Part shown: one piece after another, positions 25,701 through 37,700 of the stretch
Position numbering within the stretch: position 1 is the stretch's first letter
Layout: each line of letters opens with the position of its first letter
NCBI GenBank assembly: GCA_030386875.1
Contig: CM059562.1
Coordinates: 46,087,757-46,151,756, forward strand
Direction: 5' to 3'
Source of the DNA: Morinoia aosen
Lineage: Eukaryota > Arthropoda > Malacostraca > Amphipoda > Talitridae
Length of the DNA: 64,000 bases
The notes under the pieces: model-generated
Told to the model about the DNA's origin: nothing
Databases searched by the model: none
What the model saw: the letters and a program-made list of their open reading frames with translations, nothing else
Made by a program: the position numbers and the translations under genes

Positions 25701-28700
25701 AACGAGGTCGCTCATGACGAGGTTTGAGTTTTCTCTTGTTGAGAAGTTGATGAGGCTAACATGTTCATGTTAGAGATGAGCACACTTTTAATAACTTTAA
25801 ATAGTTAGGGAATATTTCATGACCTTTGATATGGCATGTGCGAAGGAGTGCGTTGAGGACAACACGAAGAATAATTTTACTTTCAGGGTCGAGTATGATT
25901 TAAATTATTTGCAACTCAGAGTCACAATCGCTGCGCTGATATTGACTGACGAGTACATGCAGTACACTGAAGGCTACAAAATCCATTCAGTGTTAGGAAT
26001 GAAATGAAGACAAGGTTGGGTTCAATAAATGATAAATGTTAAATTTAAATTCATTCTAAAAGTTTAAGGCTATTCTAGCAATAAGGTTTGGTCAATAAAT
26101 GGAGGGGAAAAGCTACAAGTACGTTCTCACTATGCAGGTTCCATTCGGCTGGTTACTGGGCTTCACCGACAGCAAAGTTTAATCACGGTTCTTTGTTGTT
26201 CAACGCTCTAGCTCTTCTTTCGCGAGTAAGCAATTTAGACTTAAAAATTGTAAAATACATTCATCAAAATCCTTTCAAAATTTCAATCCACAAATTTACT
26301 GATGCTTTTTGGCATTTGTTTTTCTGACGACCAACTTCTTTGCTAAATCACTGAACCAGGCAGGAAAATATCAACGTGTTACACAAAGCTTCCACACTAC
26401 TTATGAATGAAAATGCATTTTACCGAAGCGTAGGAAAATAATTTTACTTTAATATTTAGTATTGACTATCAAAAAGTTATTCTATGCATAAAACATACTT
26501 TTCAATGTTAATGTGTAATACATCAGGAAAATAAACCGATCATTTAACTAACCAATTGGCTAACAAAAACGACCCACGAGCGAACTCAGCCACTAATTCA
26601 CAAGCAAACACCACTTATTTTCTTGGAAAAGGTGCGCTGTGACCGGAGCCTCAGTCCGCTTTGCTGGTGTGTTTACAGGAGATATTCCTCCGCTGGCGCT
26701 GCGGAAATGTCCCCAATTGACCAAAAACTCGCTATTTCCCTCGGGCCAAGCGATGCTCTCCCTCTTTTGCTCATCGATTGCGAGTTTCTCGAGTTTCGAG
26801 GCCATCAGTTTGATAAACGTGCATCTCTGGCGCACTGTTTCCACTCATCTTATTTTTATAGGCCTATCACGCTGAACTAATATTGGCATTTGTAAAATGG
26901 ACCTTTTATAGGAATAAAGGAAATTAGCGGTTAAAAATACATCAAATAATAAAAAATTAATTCATTAGTCGGCAGTGAGGATTTTTTCAGGTATTGGTGC
27001 CGTGTAGCAGGTACGTACGTTTGTTCATAACTGTGTTACTGAAAAGATTTAGTGACGCTTTGCTTTATTTCGGAAGAATGAAAATTTTTTGCTAGTGCGT
27101 TGAATAAGAAAAGGAGCTCACATTTCTAATTCCTTGTTTTTGAACCGATGAGGAGAACAGCGTTACTACGTAATATTTACCATGCAATGGCTTCCTTTGA
27201 AAAAGCAGTATTTTGAAGCGAAATGATCTGCTGTGTCTGGACATCTGTATAAGCGCATCTCTATTTCTGATTTATATTGAAAATTTTGAGCTGCGGTTGG
27301 GTATAAAAAATAAAGGTTGTCCAGAGAGCATATATTCACCAGTCGTTTGGAAGAGAATCGGGTAAAACTGATCGATAAGCACATCATCAACTAAACAAAG
27401 AAATATGTCTGAAAAAGTATTTGGAAAAAATCGATACAATGTGTAGTGTTCTCCCCCAGGCTGCAACACGCTTCAGGCAGACTTTGAGCTATCTTTTTCG
27501 TGATAGGATAGCCCGAAGCGAGTGCCTGAGGTACAACCGTATTCGGCAGGATATGGACAACACGGGGGTAACACGGTAATTATATTGGTGACTGTTAGGT
27601 ACACGGAACACGGACCATTACACAGGGCCCTTGGTGACTACTATGAGCACTGTTCGTTACTCGTAAATTACGTAATGATTGGAACACAGCACTAATACGT
27701 GATGGTTGAAATACAATACTATTCGAGAAGTACGTAATGATTGAAACACAATCCTATGTGAGAATAGTACAAATATGTGGTGATTGAAGTACAATCCTAT
27801 TCGAGAATGACATAAATTGAAACACAATCCTATGCGAGAATAGCACAAATACGTGATGATTGAAGCACAATCCTATTCGCGAATGACGTAATGATTGAAA
27901 CACAATCCTAGGCGAGAATAGCACAAATACGTGATGATTGAAGCACAATCCTATTCGGGAACGACGTAATGATTGAAACACAATCCTATGCGAGAATAGC
28001 ACAAATACGTGATGATTGAAGCACAATCCTATTCGGGAATGACGTAATGATTGAAACACAATCCTATGCGAGAATAGTACTAATACGTGATGATTGAAAT
28101 ACAATCCTATTCGAAAATGACATAAATTACGTAATGATTGAAACACAATCCTATGCGAGAATAGCACAAATATGTGGTGATTGAAGTACAATCCTATTCG
28201 GGAATGACGTAATGATTGAAACACAATCCTATGCGAGAATAGTACTAATACGTGATGATTGAAGCACAATCCTATTCGGGAATGACGTAATGATTGAAAC
28301 ACAATCCTATGCGAGAATAGCACTAATACGTGATGATTGAAATACAATACTATGCGAGAATTACGTAATGAATGAAACAAGCACCAATAGCGGGTAACGT
28401 CCGCGAGGACGCTACTTACGAACGCAGCGGCGAGACGTGATGATTGGTGCTACGTCGTGCGACCGTTACGAACAGGTCAGCTGGTGCTAGCGGGGTGCCG
28501 AGACGAGGCTAGTCAGCTGGGTCGGGCCCAGCCGCCACGCGGTTCACCGTTGTAGCTGGTAAGTAGCTGCGGCGAGGCTAGCCGGCCGGAGCGGGCGAGA
28601 GATGTCGTAGAGCGGCTTGGCCGACGACGCCGGCGCGGGGCGTTGCAACGTGACTTTTTTTAAGGCTTTGAAACACCTTGAAGCGTCAAGACGCTACTAG

Positions 28701-31700
28701 GTTTAAGACCTTGCAACACCTTGGGGCGTCGATAGGCAGGGCCGGTCTCCGGAGCTTGGTGCAGGTACGCGAGAGACAAAGTCGATCTCGGAAGCTAGAT
28801 GCTGGAACACGAGGCTGGTGCTGGAGATGGGACTTGAACGAGGACGAGGGCTTGAGTGAGAGCGAGCCTTGTTGGGGTCGCCTTATGTAGGCCTCGAGTG
28901 CAAGCCTTGAGTCCGGGCGTGAGTCCTGATTGGTCGCGAGTTTGTGGGCCTGTGGTGCTGGAGGCAGGAAGCCGTTGTAGCTCACGGGCACCTTTTCTCA
29001 TAGTCGCGAGGCGGCTTCTCTCAGGTCCCGTGTTTGGTTGACTAGGCGCTTCGGGTCCGGAGGTGCTCTGGAACGGATGCGGTTGTAGTCTGGAGGCAGC
29101 TTTTCTCAGGTCTTGTGGAGGTCCGCGGCTTGCCGCTGGGATCACCACAAATGATAAATCATTGTTATGCCGTAGCACAATTTGTATATCTTACCTCAGA
29201 AAAATTTGCAAACATCTCGAAATTTATAGAAGCTCATGTACTGTAAATAACAACGATCAGCACTGTAGTTCTCTCTCAAGGCTTTACTAAAGATTGATGT
29301 TCACGGAATACAATGTTGAAAGTGAAAACAAATCCGAAACTTTTCGAGAGCAAATACACTAAGTAGCCGAATGAAAAGTTATGCACTGGATTTTTACCAA
29401 CCGAATATATTTTACATTTTATTTAAAATTAGAAATAAAAACAGAAACAAGCATTGGATTCATTCCCAGGTTATCCCTAAGTCCCCTCCCATAGGACACC
29501 AATCACGCACAGGCACCAACAAAAGTCGATTACAATCGTTAATTTTCCTTCACAAGCGACAGTACATTCATGTTGACAGGATATCTTTTTAGGTACAGTA
29601 CTTTTTAATTCTATATCTCTATTACTATTTTATTTTTTTTTATTATTATATTATTTTTATTTTATACATATAGTAATACTTTTAAAACTAAGTTCTCGTT
29701 TAACGCTCTCATCCGAGTTTGCGGTATCATGGATACCGAATTTCTGAGTATTACGATAGGTTAGATTAGTGTTATGTTGGAAGTCGTAAGGTAATGTTGA
29801 CCGAATTTTTTCACGGGTCCACCTAGCTAAACGATGATATTGCTTAACCCATTGATTACGAGACTTCAAATGATTCAGGATAGGATAGGTTAAATTAGAT
29901 TAGGTTAGGATGAGATAGGCAAGGATAGGATAGGTTTGGATAGGCTGGGATGGGATAGGCTAGGATAGGATAGGATAGTTTAGGATAGGTTACGTTAGCA
30001 TAGGTTAGGTAATATTGATAAAAAAAATTCACAGGTCCACGCTTTTTTTATGTTTGACGCAATATCAGGATAGCTTTGGTTTGGATAGGATATGTTTAGT
30101 ATAGGGTGGGTTTGGTTAGAATATGTTATGTTAGAATATGTTAGGAAATGTTGACGGAATTTTTTCACGGGTTCACCTAGCTAAACGATGACATTGCTTA
30201 ATCCATTGAGTATGACCGAATAGGTTAGGATAGGATTGGGTAGCATAGGTTACGTTATGTTAACGACATTTTTTCACGGGTCAACGGTTTCTTATGTTTG
30301 CCATATCAGGAAAGCTACGGTTAGCATAGGATAGGTTAGTATTTACTATGTTAGCATGGGTTAGGTTAGAATTGGTTATGTTAGAATTTGTTGGGTAATG
30401 ATGAACGAATTTTCACGGGTCTACCTATAGCCTAACGATGACATTGGTTGAGGGTACTGTACACCTTTTTTCTCTTTTTTTATTATTTGTGAGCAGATGC
30501 TTATGAAATTTAACAGCCTGGTAATAGGTCAGAAAAAATATGGGTCACCCTGTGGGAAATTTTCCATTTGCTTCATAGAAAATGAGTTACGGCAAAGAAA
30601 ACGGAAAATAGAGGGACGGCATACCCTACTCCTACCACAAATTTCAACCTATAGACATGAAACAAGAGTCATTTGAAAAGCAAACACTAGGGCAACACCG
30701 CTGAGGTAGTAATGTTTGAAACTCGTTTTGGTTTTGGAGATACTTTGAATTAAAAAACAAGTTTGGAAAAATTGCCGAAAAGCTCAATTATTTTCACTCA
30801 TACGACCTGCCGTTTTCTACCTAAAATGAAGATCTGAAATTGCTACCTCGGGGCTGTAGCCCGGTTATTCTTCTTTCAGTAAAACATTATCTTGATTTTC
30901 TACACCGAAAATCGTAGGAGGAGTAGCATTCCGCGTGAGGAAAATTTTAGGTGTCCACAAATTCAGAAAAACAAAATGACATCTTCACAATAACAAATTT
31001 TGTGTGTAAAGAATTTTTTTTTATTTTGTTTTAATGATTTAGAAAGTTTTAAAAAAATTTCATTCAAAAAGAAAAGAGGTTTGTTAAAATTTATTTTTAA
31101 AACAAAAAGAGTTCCTCCTCACCACAAGTCCACCCCCAATTGTGAGCGTTCTATTGCGTGCACGCCTGTAAAATTTATGTCGGACGTTCAGCATATTTAT
31201 AGCTTCAATTTCAAGCAAAACAATTTTTTTCGAGTATTTGGCCGAAAAAAAGTGTACGGTGGCCTCAAGTTAGGTTAGGACAGGATAGGTTAGGATAGGT
31301 TAGGTTAACATAGGTTACGTAATGTTGACTGAATTATTTCACAGGTCCACATTTTTATGTTGACATATTATCACGATAGATTCGGTTAGCATAGGTCAGA
31401 AAGAGATAGGTTGTAATATGTTAGTTAGGATAGCTTAGGTTACAATACGCTATGTTAGAATTAGTTAGGTAATGTTAATGACATTTTTACATGGGTTTAC
31501 GGTTTTTTATGTTTGAAATGTTATCAGGATAGGTTCGGTGAGGGTAGGTTAGGATATGTTAGGTTAGGATTTGACATAGGTTAGGTAATGTTGACAGATT
31601 TTTTTCACGGGTCCACTGTTTTTTAATGGTCGACATATTATCAGGATCAGTTCGGTTAGGATAGGATAGGATAGGTTAGGAAATCTTATGTTTGAATTCG

Positions 31701-34700
31701 TAAGGTAATGTTGATCGAACTTTTTTCACGGGTCCACCTAGCCTAACGATAACATTGGTTATGTTAGGTTAGGTTAGGATAGGATAGGATAGGATAGGAT
31801 AGGATAGGATAGGTAAGGATAGGATCGGTTAGGATAGGATTAGACAGGTTAGGATAGGTTAGGTAAGCATAGGTTAGGTAATGTTGACGGAATTTTTCCA
31901 CGGGTCCACGTTTATTATGTTTGACATATTATCATGATAGGTTCGGTTAGCATAGGTCAGTAAGAGATAGGTTAGAATATGTTAGGTTAGGATAGCGTAG
32001 GTTAGAATATGTTATGTTAGAATTTGTTAGGGAATGTAGATGAAATTTTTTCACGGGTCCACGTTTTTTTTTGAAATATTATCAGGATAGATTCGGTTAG
32101 GGTAGGTTAGGATATGCTAGGTTAAAATATATTATGTTGGAATAGGTAAGGTAACGTTGACTTGAATTTTTCACAAGTCCACTTAATGATGACATTGTCT
32201 GTGGAATTTCCACGGGTCCTGCTAGTTAATTATTATACCTAGATTTCTGGCCGCGTTCATCCTTCCATCGAGTTTTATTTTCGTGATGGCAACCAGATCA
32301 TTTCGGAAGAGAATCCTCGAATCCACAGAACCAGAAAAGTGCTATATTGATTGATTTTGAATGAAGGAACATTTGAACACATGGATTGGCCACCAAAATT
32401 TCCTGACTTGAACCCCATTGAAAATTTAATGGATGGGCTTGATAGGAACGTGCGTAGCTCTTCGCCCTTTCATTCAACATTGACTGCTTTTGGGACAAGT
32501 TACTTCAACTACAGCCAAAAATAGAACAGCAGAGGATCTCGAACCCTATAGAATAAATGCCATTTAGAATGAAAGCTGTAATTCGAGCTAGAGGCGGTCT
32601 AATCGCACTCAGGTGAATTTCTGAACCATTCAAATTTTTTTATAGAACTTAGTGTAGCTGGATTTCATAATGAAGGAAAACCTATTGATAAACTGCTGAA
32701 CATGTTTAGGCTCCATCTTAAGTTATTAGTTTGATAGTTCGGAGACAACGAGAGACTGTTACAATCTCGGATCTGCCAAGAGTAGGAGCTCTTCGCAAGA
32801 ATAAGGGTGGTTCTCGGTGATGCTTGCTGCGTAAGGGTACATACCCTATATACAAAACTGGAGTGACACAGAGTTTACATTAGTCGGAAAACGATTACTA
32901 GAGAATTGTATGCAGTGGTCTACATCACTTCTTAAACTCATGTAGAATTCCTCTTGCTTTAGAAATCCGTGAAAAGAACCATTTAACGTCTGACGAAGAC
33001 CACCTTGACAAAATAATTAAGTTCTGGAATCGAGTTGTAAGATCCTTTGAAAGTAAAATTGAACTTTTCAGCCGAAATGGCTCAATCCGTTAATTTAAAG
33101 TAAAACAGCGACTGGTTTTGATCCCAAGAACATTATCCCTGCCGTCAAGTATAGAGGAAGCAGTTTCATGGCGTGGGGATGTTTTTCTGTCCTTGGTGTT
33201 TATGGAACAATATTCCCATCATTGATGGAAAAATCGAGAGTTCCACGTACAGGCAGATACTGGGGCAGAAGCTGCTTTCGAGCGAAAGAAAATTCTATGG
33301 TCTGCTCAAATGAACTTTTCAGCAAGACAATTACCCCAAGCATACGGTAAAATTAACATAAGAATGGTTTCAAAATAAAAAAGGACCTTTTCGAGGCTTA
33401 GCCGATCACCTGACATCTATTCTATTGGAAATTGAGGGCGTATATTCAAAACTGTTGTGCGCAAAAGGAGTCCAAAGAACCTCATGATTTGAAGATCATT
33501 TGCATACAAGAATCAAACATGATACCACCAGCAGCGCACCAAAAGTTGGCTTTCATGCACCTACCTACAATAATCGTCTTCGATCATGCTGCTATTGCAA
33601 CTGAAGGTCACGCCTCTAAATCTCTTGTCTGCCCTGTACATATCTGTATTTAGTTAACTTTCTCGTCGCCAATATATTTCGTTTTCTTGTGTTCAAGTGT
33701 TCATGAAAATATATGTTTTTAAATTTCCTTTACATTTTACCCCTAACCGCGGGTAAAAATTTTGAAGAAACTTCTAAGATATAGTTGTGAATATACTAAA
33801 GTAGAGGGTACTTTGAGGGCAGAGAACAAAATCACAATTTTAAAACCGTACAAAGACTTATGAATGTTCTAGCTGAAGAAATATTAAATGGTCTAAACCA
33901 TCAATACCCGTAAGTCATAATATGGGAACAACTTGCCAGAAACTAAACGAAGAAGAGACCGATCGCTTGAGTCGCGCTCTGTGTGGCGGCGGAGCAAATG
34001 GCAGCGCCTCTTTGATGCTGCTGTTCTATAGCTTGATTGAATTTCACTGTTTGATTGTGATTGTTCTACAGGACAATGTGAGTTTAGAGGCATGCGTCGA
34101 GTATGTATTTCAGGTGTTTGGTGGGCATTTGAATAATTCACTTATAATTCTAGGCATAAGGGCAGGAAATTGGAATCACTCTCAAGCATGTCCTGACGTT
34201 GTTCAATCTCAATGACTATGTAAGCCAAAATCATTCACCATGATATAAAGTTTATAAGTAATGAGAAATATTTGATGGAACCCTGAATGAAACATATTTC
34301 GTGAATATATCTTGTATATAGAGCTGGCGGCGCTACCTTGAAATGTTGTGGGCGCTACCGCTGCCGCTACACGCTCTAATCGTAGTGGGCGCTACCGCTG
34401 CCGCTACAAGTTCTAATTGTAGTGGGCGCTACCGCTGCCGCTACACGCTCTAATTGTAGTGGGCGCTACCGCTGCCGCTACAAGCTCTAATTGTAGTGGG
34501 CGCTACCGCTGCCGCTACACGCTCTAATTGTAGTGGGCGCTACTGCTGCCGCTACACGCTCTAATTGTAGTGGGCGCTACCGCTGCCGCTACACGCTCTA
34601 ATTGTAGTGGGCGCTACCGCTGCCGCTACACGCTCTAATTGTAGTGGGCGCTACCGCTGCCGCTACACGCTCTAATTATTGTAGCGGGCGCTACCGCAGC

Positions 34701-37700
34701 AGTGAAATGAAGTGCTGCTTCATTTTACATTTTTTAGGCGTTACAATGGCAAAAAATATTTGTTGCTCCACTACTGACATTAACTCATAAACATTTCATG
34801 ACATGAAGACATTTTGAAAACATAACAATGTAACTTTATTGTAATTTACCGAACTTGCATAGTACAGGTTAGACAAGCAAGTGTTACTGTTATTTTCATT
34901 AGTCTTATAATTCCTCAACCCTGCATGAATGTCTACTTCAATCAACCAATCGGAAAATTAATATGTTGGGATACAATTGATGTTAGGCATGGATATATGG
35001 AAACCAACGCTACGCAACAAGCAACCGGCTCTGCAGCAGTGCGCAGATCGTGAGGGGATGAGGGGTGCACCACATCAGCAGATGGGAGGAGCATGTAGGG
35101 GGTAAAGGCTGTATCATGGGCTAGTCCGAAATCCATCACATATACGGGAGTTATTGTAAATAAACTAAATAGCACAGAAAATAGTGGGTCAAAAATAAAT
35201 TATTGGCTACGAAAAGGGGACGAAGAAGTCTGGGTATTTGAGAGTAAAGAGCGGAGTAATTTCAAAGTGGAGAGAGGGACACGTCGCATAAGGAAAGGAC
35301 GCTTAAGAACGAACCAATCAGAGGGCGAGGATTTTCGCGGGCATTCCGCACCATCAACGATGCGCATCCTTTGTGCGGGGGAGGTATAAAAGGGGAAAAG
35401 GAGGTAGAACCGGCCTATTTGACCGGTGCAGTGACAAGATGTAGGCTTTCTGACGGCCAGAGGGGAGGTGAGAATACGTGGTTTAATTTAGTGATAGTTC
35501 ATGTGGAGTCATCGAAACGTAGTACGTCTAACTTCTGGACGCAGTGATTTTGCCAAGTATAGTCATTTGCATTTTTGATTACATTTATTATCTCAAACAG
35601 GATGCTTTGAGTGGACTTCAGTATGAGGGTAAAATGATCATTTTTCAACGGGGAATTGTGTTGAGACGGCATTTATTATTGAAGTACAGGCTTGATGTTT
35701 TTATGTAACAAAGTACTTAGTGATTTGTTTTGTGAAGCGGGGCAAAATACTCATCCGGATTGATTTCAGAGGGAAATAAATGATGATTGATTGTGAGAAT
35801 TAAAGGGGAGTAAAGCAGTAGTTCAATTAATACAATGTGAAGTAGGCATATTGCAGGGAATAAAGACTCAAATAGAGCTAGATAATCATGATGCACATTG
35901 TTCGCAGGCGGGTTGGGGAAGCTGGCCTACGCGGCAGGCGTAGTGCCGCGGCCGGTGGCTCCACACAACCGTGGTGCAGGGGCTGCTGCTGGGCGTTCTT
36001 AACCTCGCAGAGATTCCACGTCGGCCCAATATTCAGCGGTAGAAAATTTCCCAAGGAGACTTGATAGCCGAGGTTGGCAACAACGCAAGCACGCTGAACA
36101 GTGCAAATCCATTTGGCGCGCAGTGTGTGATATGAATTAGGCAGCACGTGATGTTTGATGGCCGAGATTCCAATCTACTTTTGACGTGACCATTCATTTA
36201 TGTGAGCGCTAACTAGAAGATTCATTTCATGTGTTCGATTTACGAAGTAGGTTCTAATCTATGTTTGACGTGACCATTCATTCATGTGTGCACAAACCAG
36301 GGGATTCGTTTCATGTGCCCGTTTTTGTGAAGTAGGTTCTAATCTGTTTGACGTAATCATTCATTTTATGTGTGTGCTAACTAAAGATTCATTCATGAGT
36401 TCGATTTTTATAAAGTGTTGTTTCGCAGATCTTGCGTATCGTGCCTGAGGGCATTGGTGTGCAATTGTGGTGGCGATACATATTTCCCTGTGTCATCTCA
36501 ATGTGTGCAGTTTAAAAAATAAAGGTGCTAATCTTTAATGCTCATTATTCTCCATGACTAATTATGTGGGTGACGGGCGAGCACAAAGGTGTACATTATA
36601 TTTATTTTGCGGAGGTTGCAAGCCCTCCTACGTTACGTGCTTGATCAGCATTGTTTCGTGACAAATAGCATAAACAAATAAAAACATTTTATTTCTATAT
36701 GTTTATAAAAATACTTTATTTGAAGCAGTTGTTTCTCTAGGTACTCATTAAATCAGTTATTGGAAGATATTATTGCTTATCTTTCGGTGTTCAAGAATGA
36801 TAGCATCATTCAAGCTTTCACGAGCGATACCTTTTTCGAATTGATGCTTCACTTGCTCTGAAACTCAGGCATCGACTCAAAGCACAAGAATGCGAGCAAT
36901 GTTCAAAATTAAGGAGTTGTCATTCTTTAGCATTTATTTGACAAAGATTAATGACAGAGCTAAAATGATGCATAACAAGCTATTATGCATTTCGACTAAT
37001 TTACTTCACGTTTCTTGAGAACCATAGCAAAATTATTTTAAGTGAATTGAACCCTTTTTGATTTCACCTCAGCTATTCACGTCGTATAAAATTAAATAGC
37101 TAATTGGCAAAAAATACGTAGAGCATAAGCAACTTATCACCTACGAAGTAGTAGCTCCTCACTTTCATGCGAGTTTATCGAAAAGAACTCTGCGTCTATA
37201 CTCTATGTGGTGGAATGTTTTGCAATGTGTGCAGGGAACAATTTCAGTTACCTGATATTCGTTTCATGCTGGCATAACGTTGTCATTTTCTCGCGTAAGG
37301 GAATAACAGCCAAGTGTTTCCATGTATTTGAGCATATTTGAGCGATGCAACATGCTTTGGGATGAATAGGACAGTTCAGGCCCATTTGTCATAAAAATGA
37401 GTGAGGTATTACTTAGAGGTGGTCGAGAAAACGGAGATGCTTGCTGTGGTTGAGAAAAGATTTACTTTTAAAATGAAAAAAATAATATTGTTCCTATCAA
37501 TTATTGAATTGAAACTATCGCTCTTGAAGCTGCCAATTTAAAGTGAGTTCATTCACCTTGTTTCCAAAAGTTATAGGTAGCGCATTTTTAGCATCGAGAG
37601 AAATGTTTTCTCAAGTTTCTACTTGGTTTTAGTGAATTTTTAAGGATTGAATTCTAATTTAGTGACTCAAATCCTACAGTGAATTTTGTAAGGCATATGC

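Noticed and set aside
27754-28380. Long minus-strand open frame of 208 codons with repeating FQSLRHSRIGLCFNHH
   Set aside because: It is produced by the 78-bp tandem array, whose period is divisible by three. It has no domain and lies inside a probable LTR.
34340-36620. One large LTR or transposon uniting the 37-bp array, promoter and 84-bp triplication
   Set aside because: No TG...CA termini with a matching target duplication could be found around the whole region, so the parts are listed separately.
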